64,000 bases of DNA from Pseudomonadaceae bacterium (lineage in GTDB: Bacteria; Pseudomonadota; Gammaproteobacteria; Pseudomonadales; Azotimanducaceae), in assembly GCA_024743435.1 (NCBI GenBank), contig JANSWO010000001.1, positions 186,001 through 250,000 of the forward strand. The letters run 5' to 3'. Below are positions 34,895 to 44,272 of the stretch, piece by piece. Position 1 is the stretch's first letter. Each line of letters begins with the position of its first letter. A program made the translations under genes and the position numbers. The notes beneath the pieces are model-generated. The model was not told the origin of the DNA. It worked only from the letters and a program-made list of their open reading frames with translations, and searched no databases.

Positions 34895-35442
34895 GCGCTG
34901 TTCTGGCGGAAGCGCAGTTTGATCGGAAGGTCCGGCACTACTGGCTGGTTGGCGTCGTCATATTCTCGGTACTGACGATGTTTGGCATACCACTATTGCT
35001 TCTGACGCTGCCGCTGGCCTGGTATCTGGGCGGTCGCTATCTTGATCGTATGAGCGCGCGCATGGATGAGCGCTTCCTGAAAGTTGAAAAGGGCATCCTC
35101 ACCCGAGTCGAGAAAAACGTGCCGCTCGAGCAGATTACCGACATGGGCATTGTGGAAGGTCCGTTAATGCGAGCGTTTGGGCTCAAGCAGTTGACTGTGG
35201 AGACGGCTGGTCAATCATCGGCAGGGCCGCTCGTGACGTTGCTCGGGGTCATTGACACCGAAGCCTTTCGCGATCGTGTGCTTGCTCAACGGGATGTACT
35301 GCGGGCTCGTACCGGTAGTGCCAATGCTACAGATGCTTCCCAATCCGGCGCCGATAAGAGTAGTGACGATGTTCAAGTAAAGATGCTGGCGACGCTCGAA
35401 CGTATCGAGGCGCTGCTGCGGCAGGAACGTGACCCGAGCTGA
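34891..35442 (+). CDS. bacterial PH domain (bPH2/DUF304) membrane protein
   Basis: The protein is 183 residues from a GTG overlapping the pfp stop by 4 bp. Two close membrane segments lie at residues 18-50. They are followed by the bPH2 core (RFLKVEKGILTRVEKNVPLE, then ITDMGIVEGPLMRAFGLKQL), and a charged helix with ERIEALLRQE ends it. The family is common but its role is unknown. Confidence 0.8.
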   Translation: MSAVLAEAQFDRKVRHYWLVGVVIFSVLTMFGIPLLLLTLPLAWYLGGRYLDRMSARMDERFLKVEKGILTRVEKNVPLEQITDMGIVEGPLMRAFGLKQLTVETAGQSSAGPLVTLLGVIDTEAFRDRVLAQRDVLRARTGSANATDASQSGADKSSDDVQVKMLATLERIEALLRQERDPS

Positions 35443-36466
35443 GTCCGCCTCTGGCCAAGACGTTGAGCAGCAGCCTCAACGCGACCCTGCTGTACCACCA
35501 CCTACTATGCAATGCGCAAATTGTACGGCTTCGGTGACAGGATTGTTCTGCAACGTCTGCGGGCAGAAGACTCGGAGCTATCGTCGTTCCCTGCCGCCGA
35601 TGCTTTCCGAGTTGCTGGCCGAAGCCTTTGAGGTAGACGGCCGGATAGTTCGCTCACTCAAGCTTCTGTTCTTCAAACCTGGGCAGCTGACTGCGGAATT
35701 CTCGGCAGACCGGCGCGTCAGCTATGTGTCCCCCATTCGCCTGTATCTTTTCGCCTCCCTTCTGTTTTTCTTCCTGGTTTCGGTGTTCAGTGAAATCACG
35801 CCCGGTGCGTTTGGCCAGGACATCGAGGTGGACGTGGACAGTATGGAGTCGATCAGCCGCGATCGAGTTGAAGCCATAGAGTCCCACCTGGATGAGCAGA
35901 CCACCGCCGCGCTCGAGCAGATACTTGCGAACCGAGGTTCGATTGCGCGCGAGATTGTCGTGAGCATGATGGATCCGGATGATCCGCCTAACTCATCCGG
36001 CGATACGGGTGTTGTTGGTGCTGCACAGCCGATGTCGCCCCCGGAGATCGTGATATTCAGCGCGGTTGTGAATGCACTTTCCGACCCCGCGAGGTTTTTG
36101 ACGGACCTGCTGGATAACGCCCCGCTTGCGATGTTCCTGTTGCTGCCGGCGTACGCGTTACTGCTCAAGCTGGTCTACGTGCGTAAGGGCGTCTTTTACG
36201 TTGAGCATTTCGTTTTTGCTTTGCATTTGCACAGCTTCATCTTCCTGGTGAACGCACTGCTGCTCGTTCTCCCGGACCTAGGCGATTTGCTGGGGTCGTT
36301 GACGACCGCAGCTATGGGGCTTTACTACTGGCTTGCGCTGAAGCGCTACTACCGCTCCGGCTGGTTCTCAACGACCGTGGTGTTGGGGCTCTTGAGCTTC
36401 TCGTATTTTTTGTTGCTCATTCCAGCAACCCTTCTGGTGACGATCCTTACGGTGGCGATGAACTAG
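35429..36466 (+). CDS. DUF3667 family membrane protein with zinc ribbon
   Basis: The protein is 345 residues from a GTG at 35429, overlapping the previous gene by 14 bp. Residues 28-46 hold two Cys pairs (CANC and CNVC) forming a zinc ribbon. The stretch FEVDGRIVRSLKLLFFKPGQ followed by VSPIRLYLFASLLFFFLVS is the DUF3667 hallmark. Three or four membrane spans follow the long acidic insert (residues 125-200). The role is unknown. It is the last gene before the second repeat island. Confidence 0.8.
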   Translation: MTRAESASGQDVEQQPQRDPAVPPPTMQCANCTASVTGLFCNVCGQKTRSYRRSLPPMLSELLAEAFEVDGRIVRSLKLLFFKPGQLTAEFSADRRVSYVSPIRLYLFASLLFFFLVSVFSEITPGAFGQDIEVDVDSMESISRDRVEAIESHLDEQTTAALEQILANRGSIAREIVVSMMDPDDPPNSSGDTGVVGAAQPMSPPEIVIFSAVVNALSDPARFLTDLLDNAPLAMFLLLPAYALLLKLVYVRKGVFYVEHFVFALHLHSFIFLVNALLLVLPDLGDLLGSLTTAAMGLYYWLALKRYYRSGWFSTTVVLGLLSFSYFLLLIPATLLVTILTVAMN

Positions 36467-36513
36467 GTGCGGTTGTGGCATCGCGCAGGAGGCGCGCGTC
36501 GGACTTGGCCTTC

Positions 36514-36552
36514 GTCTTCGCGAGGGAGGCCGTGGGCCGACTGACGCGATCT
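36514..36552 (+). repeat. REP-like element, copy e
   Basis: The copy reads GTCTTCGCGAGG, inner stem GGCC with GTG loop and GGCC, then GACTGACGCGATCT. The outer arms TCGC and GCGA pair. It is followed by TATGAGGACCTGATTAGG, a tail shared with copy d and absent from copies a-c. Confidence 0.7.
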
Positions 36553-36625
36553 TATGAGGACCTGATTAGGTTTAGCGGGGCGGTTGGTTGGACGCTCTCG
36601 ACAGATTTCTGCTTCCAGGGTTGTG

Positions 36626-36724
36626 GACGCTCTCGACAGAATTCCTTGGCGCTTTGCGCCGGAGGAAATCGTCTGTCGCTCTCCCGGGGTTCGAGGGGCG
36701 TTGATCGCAGAGCGATCAACGTTA
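36626..36724. repeat. 99-bp direct repeat, copy A1, with two hairpins
   Basis: It begins GACGCTCTCGACAGA. Two structures are visible: a near-45-base hairpin at 36634-36678 closed by CGACAGA and TCTGTCG with an inner GGCGC-TTT-GCGCC, and a perfect 10-bp stem (CGTTGATCGC) with AGA loop at 36699-36721. A 5' fragment of the same repeat also stands at 36591-36608. Confidence 0.8.
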
Positions 36725-36760
36725 CTGCGTAGTCAAATTACTCGCGATGGCGCATGGTTT

Positions 36761-36799
36761 GTCATTGCGAGAAGGCGCGAAGCGCCGACGCGGCAATCT
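36761..36799 (+). repeat. REP-like element, copy d
   Basis: The copy reads GTCATTGCGAGAA, inner stem GGCGC, loop GAA, GCGCC, then GACGCGGCAATCT. The outer arms ATTGC and GCAAT pair over five bases. The tail TATGAAGGCCTGGTTAGG matches the one after copy e. Confidence 0.75.
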
Positions 36800-36829
36800 T
36801 ATGAAGGCCTGGTTAGGTGTAGCGGGGCG

Positions 36830-36928
36830 GACGCTCTCGACAGATTTCCTTGGCGCTTTGCGCCGGAGGAAATCGTCTGTCGCTCTCCCGGGGCTCGAGG
36901 GGCGTTGATCGCAGAGCGATCAACGTTA
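36830..36928. repeat. 99-bp direct repeat, copy A2, with two hairpins
   Basis: Nearly identical to the copy at 36626, 204 bp away, with the same hairpins at 36838-36882 and 36903-36925. The REP-like copies e and d stand at a similar distance before A1 and A2, so the island 36514-36928 is a duplicated compound unit. No gene is supported in the 510 bp between the DUF3667 gene and hppA. Confidence 0.8.
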
Positions 36929-36929
36929 A

Positions 36930-36956
36930 AAAAAGCCCGCACTAGGCGGGCTTTTT
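36930..36956. terminator. bidirectional terminator between DUF3667 gene and hppA
   Basis: A perfect 11-bp stem (AAAAAGCCCGC and its complement) with a five-base loop has an A run on one side and a T run on the other. It can stop transcription from both strands and lies 20 bp past the hppA stop. Confidence 0.9.
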
Positions 36957-36976
36957 CTTAGATTGGCCGAGCCTTG

Positions 36977-39004
36977 CTACGGCAGCAGCGGTGCGATCAC
37001 CAGCGAGATGATTGCCATCACGTTGATGAGGATGTTCATGCTGGGGCCAGAGGTGTCCTTGAAGGGGTCGCCAACGGTGTCGCCAACCACAACGGCTGCG
37101 TGTACGTCGCTACCCTTACCACCGAGGTTGCCTTTCTCAACGTGCTTCTTGGCGTTGTCCCAGGCGCCACCGGCGTTAGCCATGGTGAGAGCCAGCAGAA
37201 CACAGCTGATCAGTGCGCCGCCAAGGGTGCCGCCGAGAGCTTCTGCGCTGATGCCGAAGCCGACTACGGGCGGTACGGAAACCGCGATGATGCCTGGCAG
37301 CAGCATCTTCTTGAGCGCTGCGGAGGTTGCGATGTCGACACACTTCGCCGTATCTGGCTCAGCCTTGCCTTCGAGTAGGCCCGGAATCTCGCGGAACTGG
37401 CGACGGATTTCTTCGATCATCTCCATCGCGGCGTCACCAACGGAGGTCATGGTGATGGCAGCGATCAGGAACGGCACCAGGCCGCCGATGAACAGGCCGA
37501 TGAGAACTTCGGGCTCACCAAGGTGCAGCACGAAGGCGCCCTCGCGATGGTAGCCGACCGTTTCAACAAAGGCGGCGATGATGGCCAGAGCGGCCAGTGC
37601 AGCTGCACCGATCGCGAAGCCCTTGCCCATGGCTGCTGTGGTATTACCCAGCTCATCGAGCGAGTCGGTGATTTCACGGGTCTCTTTGCCCATACCGCCC
37701 ATTTCCGCGATGCCACCGGCGTTGTCAGCGACTGGTCCGTAGGCATCAACCGCCATGGTCATGCCAACGGTGGCAAGCAGGCCAACGGCCGCGATGCCCA
37801 CGCCGTAGAGGCCAGCAAGGTTGGTTGAAACGAAGATGATGGCGCACAGCGTCAACATGGGTACCGCAACCGACTGCATGCCAACGGCGAGGCCGGTGAT
37901 CATGACAGTTGCCGATCCGGTCTTGCCTGACTCTGCGATTCGTAGAACCGGAGTCGATGAGGTGTAGTACTCGGTGACGAGGCCAATGACGACGCCGCCA
38001 ACGGAGCCGAACACAACCGACCACCAGACATCAGCGGTCACGCCCGTGCCGGTCACAACGAACCAGGCCGCGCCAATGAAGATGATTGGCGTTGCGATCA
38101 TGCCGATACGCAGAGCAACAGCCGGGTTGCTCGAGGAGCGTGAGCGCACGATACCGATGCCGATGATCGAGCAAATCAAGCCAACTGAGGCCAGCGCTAG
38201 TGGCAGGAACATGAGCGCGCTTCGGCCAGCTTCGGTTTCCATTCCGGGTGTCAGGGCCGCAATGCCTGCCATTGCCAGGGTGGAGGCAATGGCGATGGTT
38301 GCGATCATGGAGCCGCAGTAGGATTCGAAGATATCGGAACCCATACCAGCAACGTCACCAACGTTGTCACCGACGTTGTCGGCGATGACGCCTGGGTTGC
38401 GAGGGTCATCCTCCGGGATACCAGCTTCGATCTTGCCCACCAGGTCAGCGCCGATGTCCGCGCTCTTGGTGAAGATGCCGCCGCCGACGCGTGAGAACAG
38501 CGCGACAACAGACGCGCCCATGCCGAAACCGTGAATGGCGTGGGCACTTTCCGGATCACCGCCGAAGTAGAAGTAGACGAGACCGAGACCCATCAGGCCG
38601 AGCGAGGCGACAGCAAGGCCCATAACGGAACCGCCGAAGAACGCAACGGACAGAGCTGCTGGAGCGCCGTCTTTGTGGGCGGCGGTCGCGGTACGGACAT
38701 TCGCCTTGGTGGCGGCATACATGCCGATCCAACCCGCAGCGGATGACGACAGAGCACCGGCAACAAAGGCGATGGTCGTGTCAGCGCCAAGACCGAGATA
38801 AACGAGCACGAGCAGCACAGCTGCGAACATGCCCATCATCGAATATTCCCGGCGCATGAAGACCATGGCGCCAAGGTGAATGGCGTCCGCGATTTTCTTG
38901 ATCGCCGGCTCGCCCGCGTCGTAACGCATCACCAGCCGGTAAATCACAAACGCCGCTACGAGACCCACCACACCCAATAGCGGTGGGATCAGGTTATTTT
39001 CCAT
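36977..39004 (-). CDS. hppA: ion-translocating membrane pyrophosphatase, K+-dependent type
   Basis: The enzyme couples PPi hydrolysis to proton or sodium export across the inner membrane. The protein is 675 residues from ATG 39004 (GGGGAAC upstream); the longer frame to 39049 adds 15 residues and is less likely. About 16 membrane spans are visible. Active-site block: [11 protein letters not shown] and [16 protein letters not shown]. The block [14 protein letters not shown] has Ala where K+-independent enzymes have Lys, so it should need K+. Whether it pumps H+ or Na+ cannot be decided. A PPi-phosphofructokinase lies convergent, 2 kb away. Confidence 0.95.
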   Translation of the reverse strand: MENNLIPPLLGVVGLVAAFVIYRLVMRYDAGEPAIKKIADAIHLGAMVFMRREYSMMGMFAAVLLVLVYLGLGADTTIAFVAGALSSSAAGWIGMYAATKANVRTATAAHKDGAPAALSVAFFGGSVMGLAVASLGLMGLGLVYFYFGGDPESAHAIHGFGMGASVVALFSRVGGGIFTKSADIGADLVGKIEAGIPEDDPRNPGVIADNVGDNVGDVAGMGSDIFESYCGSMIATIAIASTLAMAGIAALTPGMETEAGRSALMFLPLALASVGLICSIIGIGIVRSRSSSNPAVALRIGMIATPIIFIGAAWFVVTGTGVTADVWWSVVFGSVGGVVIGLVTEYYTSSTPVLRIAESGKTGSATVMITGLAVGMQSVAVPMLTLCAIIFVSTNLAGLYGVGIAAVGLLATVGMTMAVDAYGPVADNAGGIAEMGGMGKETREITDSLDELGNTTAAMGKGFAIGAAALAALAIIAAFVETVGYHREGAFVLHLGEPEVLIGLFIGGLVPFLIAAITMTSVGDAAMEMIEEIRRQFREIPGLLEGKAEPDTAKCVDIATSAALKKMLLPGIIAVSVPPVVGFGISAEALGGTLGGALISCVLLALTMANAGGAWDNAKKHVEKGNLGGKGSDVHAAVVVGDTVGDPFKDTSGPSMNILINVMAIISLVIAPLLP

Positions 39005-39194
39005 TATGAAGTTCCCCAACAGATCGTGTCGTAAAAGACTGAGTCGCACGGGCGCGCGAAGTGCTCTTATCGGCCCGGCGTGTTCCCCCTATGCCGCGCG
39101 TATTCTACTGATTTGTCAGGCAAACGCACGACTTCGCGAGGGCTGTCCCTGGGGGCAGCCGGGCGCGGGGACCATGGCCGCAATCAGGGCGCGA

Positions 39195-40238
39195 TCAGCC
39201 CCGGTTGAGCAGGTCCCGCAGGTCGATAAGCGCAGCGTTGGCGCGGGCAACGTAGGAGCCCATGACGAGCGAATGATTGGCTAGAAAGCCCATGCCGTCG
39301 CCATTCAGAATCATGGGGCTCCAGACGGTGTCCTGGGTGGGTTCCAGCTCGCGGATGATCTGCTGCAGGCTGATCAGAGCGTTCTTCTTCTCCAGAACAT
39401 CGCTGAAGTCGTGCTCCACGGCTCGCAACAGGTGCAGCAGCGCCCAGGTTTGGCCCCGGGCTTCGTAGAAAACATCGTCGATCTCAAGAAACGGCGTTTT
39501 CTCTTCCGTCTCGCGCGGGACTTCGGTCGCTTGAGTAGCGGCGGCGTCACCCGCGAGGTCGATATTCAGCTGTCGCTTGCCGACGCTCTTGGATAAGCGT
39601 TGGGACAGATCACCCAGCCGGCTCTCAACGCCTTCCAGCCAGCGCTGCAGGTTGTCTGCGCGGGCGAAGAACTGGGCATCGCTCTGGACGGGGTCTGATA
39701 GACGCGCCAGGTAACTGTCGATCAATTCGATGCCTTTGCGGTATTCGTCCTCGGTTGCCGGCAGCACCCAGCTCGAGTTGTCGAAAAAGAACTGTCCCTC
39801 GGCGAGGGACAGATCCGGATCTTCGCTGGACTGACTCTGGGATCGTGACAGATCGAGCCGCATCGCGCGTGCCATGTCGCGCACCTGTACCAGTACGCCA
39901 AACTCCCAGTTCGGTACGTTGTCCATCCATATGCCCGGCGGGAACAGATCGTTCGACAGGTAGCCGCCGCGTTTGTCGAGCAGAGTAGTACCCAGATGCT
40001 TGAGGGTGTGGGCGGTGACGTAGCCGGTGACCAGATCTCGGTTGTTCTTCTCAACGTGCTGAGCAGCGATATCGCGCACGGCCGCCGTTTCAGGCTCGTA
40101 GTCCCACCACCAGCCGAGGACGAGGCATATCGCCAGATAAAGTCCAATGAGGCCGGCGGCGACGCGACCCACGAGTCCGAGGCTGCTGGTCATGTTGTTC
40201 CAAACGCGAATAGGTGCTTTGCCGAAACTGTCGCTCAT
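39195..40238 (-). CDS. DUF2333 family protein
   Basis: The protein is 347 residues from ATG 40238 (MSDSFGKAP); an ATG at 40265 is possible. One N-terminal membrane segment lies at residues 20-42 (VAAGLIGLYLAICLVLGWWW). A largely helical, soluble domain follows with VTAHTLKHLGTTLLDKRGGY and FFFDNSSWVLP, which fit DUF2333. Function unknown. The next upstream gene on the same strand is the lipoprotein at 40310, 71 bp away. Confidence 0.8.
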   Translation of the reverse strand: MSDSFGKAPIRVWNNMTSSLGLVGRVAAGLIGLYLAICLVLGWWWDYEPETAAVRDIAAQHVEKNNRDLVTGYVTAHTLKHLGTTLLDKRGGYLSNDLFPPGIWMDNVPNWEFGVLVQVRDMARAMRLDLSRSQSQSSEDPDLSLAEGQFFFDNSSWVLPATEDEYRKGIELIDSYLARLSDPVQSDAQFFARADNLQRWLEGVESRLGDLSQRLSKSVGKRQLNIDLAGDAAATQATEVPRETEEKTPFLEIDDVFYEARGQTWALLHLLRAVEHDFSDVLEKKNALISLQQIIRELEPTQDTVWSPMILNGDGMGFLANHSLVMGSYVARANAALIDLRDLLNRG

Positions 40239-40309
40239 TGCCGGATTTCCGTCGGATCGAATCAATCAGGCGGTTAGTGTGACACAGCATCCTGGGTTTT
40301 TGCCGAAGC

Positions 40310-41152
40310 CTATTGCGGGTATCCGCCTGTTGGTGCGACCAGTAGCTCAATTCGAGGTGGCGATGAGATCACCATCTGCGCGCGCAGCCGCTTCGGTCCG
40401 GGTGCCTTGCGCAGCTGCTGGTAGATCCATCTACCCGCTTGATCGGATGTGCTGTGGATGATGAGCCGAGCATCGTCGGCCGCTTTCGCGCGCTGGCCGA
40501 TCTGAATCAGTTGATCCGCCAGAGTCTGGCTCCTATTGCTCAGGTCACTGGCGGACAGCGTGATCAATTCGCGGCTAGCCTGGCTAAGCCAGGACAATTG
40601 GCGCTGCGTGGTCGCAATTCCAGGATGCTCTGGCATGACCTGTCGCGCCTGCGCCAACATGGCGCGCGCGGCGGGAAATTGCCGGCGTTCGATATCGGAA
40701 CTGGCGCGGCCGAGGTAGTGCTCGACGATGGATTCCAGGCCCCGACGGGCACGCTCATTGCCAGGCTCGGCTGCCAGTGCGGCTCGGTATAAGGCTTCAG
40801 CGCTACCTTCCTGCGGGAAGGTAAGGTGACCGGACGCCAGGGCAAGGTCAGCGCGGTTGAGCAGTTCCGATAGCTTGTGCTGATCAACGGCAGCCACGGG
40901 CACCGGTGCATAAAGCGGTGTTGGTGACGCGGCGCAAGCGTTAAGAATCGTCAGCAATAGCCCGATGGCGGTCGCCTGCCCGAGTCGGTAAATGAAGATC
41001 GCCCGGCCATTAGGCAGTTTTTCTGTCAACGTCAAAAAGCTGCTCCAGTCACGCTTCCGAAGGTTAGCCTCACCTATAGTATGGGTTGGATGTAGACGGG
41101 TGTAGCGTCGATCGGTGCCGTGCGGCTGAGAAACCGGCGTTTGTGACGACAC
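40310..41152 (-). CDS. probable lipoprotein with TPR-like helices
   Basis: The open frame has 280 codons, but the likely protein is shorter. A lipobox LLTILNAC lies at about residue 66-73, and the hydrophobic run before it suggests a start only about 20 residues upstream. No ATG or GTG is found there; only a TTG (in TTGACA) is in range, so the start is unresolved. The mature part has TPR-like helices (A-L-Y-R-A-A-L-A-A-E-P-G-N-E-R-A). Family unknown. It may be co-transcribed with the DUF2333 gene. Confidence 0.55.
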   Translation of the reverse strand: MSSQTPVSQPHGTDRRYTRLHPTHTIGEANLRKRDWSSFLTLTEKLPNGRAIFIYRLGQATAIGLLLTILNACAASPTPLYAPVPVAAVDQHKLSELLNRADLALASGHLTFPQEGSAEALYRAALAAEPGNERARRGLESIVEHYLGRASSDIERRQFPAARAMLAQARQVMPEHPGIATTQRQLSWLSQASRELITLSASDLSNRSQTLADQLIQIGQRAKAADDARLIIHSTSDQAGRWIYQQLRKAPGPKRLRAQMVISSPPRIELLVAPTGGYPQ

Positions 41153-41281
41153 GACGGAAACCCGGCGGCGATTTCACTGTCCAATCGCCATACCGTTGCT
41201 GCCGTTGCCACCGGTGTAGCAGCGGCCTCCAGATGAAATAATCGCGCACAAGACGTTAATCGCCTCGGAGCTTTGACCCCA

Positions 41282-43234
41282 GTGACTGCCCGCCATGCCC
41301 CGAAAACCGATCCCGCAAGCCATCGCTTGAGGCACTTGCTGCATTGTCTTGCGCTGTTTTTCCTAGCCAATACCGCATTGGCAACACCGGTTGCCGCGAA
41401 CGCATCCGAGTTCGAAAGCAATGATGTGCTCAAGGCGTTGATCGATGAGCAGCCTGTCTTTCTAAAGGTCGATGAGGCCTTCGTTCTTACCACCGACTTT
41501 CTGAGCGACGGCGTTCTTACCGCGCGCTGGCAGATGCCGCCTGGCTACTACCTCTACGGACATCGATTTGGCGCCAGTGCTGTTGAGCCCTCATCCGTGA
41601 CCCTCGGTGAGCCAGCGATGCCGCCAGGCAAAGACAAATACGATGAGTATGAAGAAGCTGTCGTTGAGGTTTACTACGACAGCGCTGAGATGACCGTGCC
41701 GGTATCGGGCAGTGGCGTGGTTGAGTTGCGTCTCGCCTATCAAGGCTGTGCTGATGCAGGCTTGTGTTACCCGCCGGAATCAAAGCCGGTTTGGATTGAT
41801 CTGGACCGAGGCGAGATCGTTGCGGCGCCGCTCGCCGATAGCGTGGCGGAGTCAGGGTCGAGTGCCGAGGTCGCAGCCACGCGTTCGTCGATCTCCGCGA
41901 CAGCCGTTACCGAAGAGCAGGCCCTCGCTGGTCGACTGGCGGAAAGCTCAACGCTTGCAGCCCTCGCGTTGTTTCTGATTGGCGGTATCGCTCTTGCCTT
42001 TACACCGTGCGTATTACCGATGGTGCCGATTCTGTCCAGCATCATTGTCGGCGAATCGGAGAACCTGTCTAAGGCTCGAGCCTTCACGCTCTCGCTCGCT
42101 TACGTATTGGGAATGGCTGTCACTTACGCAGCCATTGGCACGCTGGTTGGGTTGTTCGGCGCCGAGCTCAACATTCAGGCGCAACTGCAGAGCCCACCCG
42201 TTCTCATCTTTTTTGCTCTGACCTTCGCGGTTCTGTCGCTGTCGATGTTTGGCTTCTATGAGCTACAACTTCCGAGCGGTGTACAGAATCGTCTCAACAC
42301 GCTTTCCAGCAGTGTCGGAGGCGGCAAACATTTAAGCGTCGCCATCATGGGCTCGTTGTCGTCTTTGGTTGTCTCGCCCTGTGTGTCCGCGCCGCTTGCG
42401 GGTGCACTGATATACATATCGAGCACGGGAGATGCTGTGCTGGGTGGCCTTGCGCTTTTCACACTCGCCATCGGTATGGGTTTGCCGCTGCTACTGCTCG
42501 GCGCGAGTGGTGGGCACCTGCTGCCACGCGCTGGCGTCTGGATGGACAACGTCAAAGCGGTGTTTGGTGTGCTTCTGCTTGGTGTCGCGGTTTGGTTACT
42601 TGAGAGAGTTGTGCCCGCCAGTGTCACGCTCGCACTCTGGGCAACGCTTGCGATCGGCAGCGCGGTTTACCTTGGCGCGCTGGACTTCTCGCCACGCAGC
42701 GGCTGGGGTCAGCTTTGGAAAAGCAGTGGCGTCGTTTTGCTGGTCTACGGAGTACTGCTATTGATTGGCGCCGCGAGCGGGGCATCGGACCCGCTGCGAC
42801 CGCTGGGTCAGATGAGCGTTGCGTCATCTTCCGGTGGTGGGGCAGCGCACTCTGAGGCGAACTGGCTGGCAGTGAGCAATACCGCCGATGTGGATGCGCG
42901 GCTGGGCGGCGAACCGGCCATCCTCGATCTCTACGCGGACTGGTGCATTTCCTGCAAAGTCATGGAGCGCAATGTTTTCCCGGCGCCTGAAGTGGCGTCT
43001 CAACTCGCGACGTATCGCTTGCTGCGAGCCGACGTGACCGACAACAATGATGAACATCAGGCGCTGTTAAACCGATACGGGCTGTTCGGGCCGCCCAGTC
43101 TGCTGTTTTTTGATGCCCAGGGACGAGAGCTGGTAGATCTGCGCATACAGGGTGAGATGAATCGCGAACAATTCGCAGCTCACCTTACGCTGGTGCGCAC
43201 CAGGTTGACCACGCAGCAGACGGCGAGCCGCTAG
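41282..43234 (+). CDS. dsbD: thiol:disulfide interchange protein DsbD
   Basis: DsbD passes electrons from cytosolic thioredoxin to periplasmic proteins. The protein is 650 residues from a GTG at 41282, 11 bases after GGAG; a TTG at 41273 is too close to that site. Signal peptide to about residue 38. The alpha domain has C-A-D-A-G-L-C. The eight-span beta domain has FTPCVLPM and SPCVSAPLAGAL. The gamma thioredoxin-like domain has DWCISCK. All three Cys pairs are intact. The gene stands before aroQ with its own upstream region. Confidence 0.95.
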   Translation: MTARHAPKTDPASHRLRHLLHCLALFFLANTALATPVAANASEFESNDVLKALIDEQPVFLKVDEAFVLTTDFLSDGVLTARWQMPPGYYLYGHRFGASAVEPSSVTLGEPAMPPGKDKYDEYEEAVVEVYYDSAEMTVPVSGSGVVELRLAYQGCADAGLCYPPESKPVWIDLDRGEIVAAPLADSVAESGSSAEVAATRSSISATAVTEEQALAGRLAESSTLAALALFLIGGIALAFTPCVLPMVPILSSIIVGESENLSKARAFTLSLAYVLGMAVTYAAIGTLVGLFGAELNIQAQLQSPPVLIFFALTFAVLSLSMFGFYELQLPSGVQNRLNTLSSSVGGGKHLSVAIMGSLSSLVVSPCVSAPLAGALIYISSTGDAVLGGLALFTLAIGMGLPLLLLGASGGHLLPRAGVWMDNVKAVFGVLLLGVAVWLLERVVPASVTLALWATLAIGSAVYLGALDFSPRSGWGQLWKSSGVVLLVYGVLLLIGAASGASDPLRPLGQMSVASSSGGGAAHSEANWLAVSNTADVDARLGGEPAILDLYADWCISCKVMERNVFPAPEVASQLATYRLLRADVTDNNDEHQALLNRYGLFGPPSLLFFDAQGRELVDLRIQGEMNREQFAAHLTLVRTRLTTQQTASR

Positions 43235-43300
43235 CCAGCATTGCGGCCATAGCCGCAAACCCGCACACTTTTGGGTTACCTAATCCGCTTTGGGGGCATG

Positions 43301-43741
43301 ATGGCCACCTACCTGGTTCTACACGGACCAAATCTCAACTTGCTGGGCACCCGGGAACCTGAGCTTTACGGCTCGCAGACACTCGCTGATATCAACGCAG
43401 GGCTTGCCGAGTTCGCCGCCAACGTGGGTCACGATGTTCGCTGTTTGCAAAGCAACGCCGAACACGAACTTGTCGATGCCATTCACGCAGCGAAGGCTGA
43501 TTGCGCTGGGGTACTCATCAATCCGGGTGCGTTCGGGCATACCTCGATTGCGATTCGCGATGCACTTCTCGGCGTCGGCTTGCCGTTTGTCGAAGTGCAT
43601 CTGTCGAACGTATACGCGCGTGAGGACTTTCGTCGCCAAACGTATCTGTCAGATATCGCGCTTGGCGTCATTACCGGCTTACGGGCCAATGGCTATCGCT
43701 ACGGTCTCGACTACCTTATCGAGGCAACCAGCGAGGGTTGA
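43301..43741 (+). CDS. aroQ: 3-dehydroquinate dehydratase, type II
   Basis: The enzyme dehydrates 3-dehydroquinate in the shikimate pathway. The protein is 146 residues from the second of two adjacent ATGs (43298, 43301), chosen for spacing from the GGGGG site. Motifs: HGPNLNLLG, the flexible-loop [15 protein letters not shown] with the catalytic His, and EVHLSN. All are intact. It is followed by accB after 78 bp, as in many gammaproteobacteria. Confidence 0.95.
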   Translation: MATYLVLHGPNLNLLGTREPELYGSQTLADINAGLAEFAANVGHDVRCLQSNAEHELVDAIHAAKADCAGVLINPGAFGHTSIAIRDALLGVGLPFVEVHLSNVYAREDFRRQTYLSDIALGVITGLRANGYRYGLDYLIEATSEG

Positions 43742-43819
43742 GCCCGGCGTTAGTAACAGGCGGCGCGAGGACAGTGATTTGACCGGCGTATCATGCGGTC
43801 ACCGGGGAGAGTAGTCAGG

Positions 43820-44260
43820 ATGGATCTACGCAAGATAAAGAAGCTGATCGAACTCGTAGAAGAGTCTGGCATCAGTGAACTGGAAGTCACCAATGGCGAA
43901 GAGTCGGTGGTGATCCGCAGGCCGGTGACGAGTGCACTCGCACCGGAGCCCACGCAAAAAGCGCCGGTAGCTGGTGCAGCACCGGCGACCCCGAGTCAGG
44001 CACAGGCACCCAACACGCGCCCGCAGCCGCGTACGTTTGTTGCGCCGATATCCGGCACGTTCTACATATCGCCCGCACCGGGCGCGGATCCTTTCGCTCC
44101 GCCGGGAACCAGCGTCTCCGCCGGTGATGTGCTGTGCATCATCGAAAGTATGAAGATGATGAATCAGATCGAGTCGGACACGTCGGGTGATGTAGTTGCA
44201 GTACTGGTTGGCAACGGTGAACCGGTGGAGACCGGCACACCCTTGTTTCAGATTCTCTAG
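43820..44260 (+). CDS. accB: biotin carboxyl carrier protein of acetyl-CoA carboxylase
   Basis: AccB carries biotin for malonyl-CoA formation. The protein is 146 residues from ATG 43820 with a GGGGAGAG site. The N-terminal MDLRKIKKLIELVEESGISE is the usual start, a Pro/Ala-rich linker spans residues 38-72, and the biotinyl domain has the lysine K112 in E-S-M-K-M. The partner gene accC, normally next, is missing: prmA begins 12 bp after the stop. Confidence 0.95.
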   Translation: MDLRKIKKLIELVEESGISELEVTNGEESVVIRRPVTSALAPEPTQKAPVAGAAPATPSQAQAPNTRPQPRTFVAPISGTFYISPAPGADPFAPPGTSVSAGDVLCIIESMKMMNQIESDTSGDVVAVLVGNGEPVETGTPLFQIL

Positions 44261-44272
44261 CCGACAGTCGCC

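Noticed and set aside
36475-36961. Arg-rich frames in the second repeat island
   Set aside because: They cover the hairpin repeats twice and have no family signal.
39105-39110. TAGAAT as a -10 box for hppA
   Set aside because: No acceptable -35 at 16-18 bp spacing was found, so it is not listed as a promoter.
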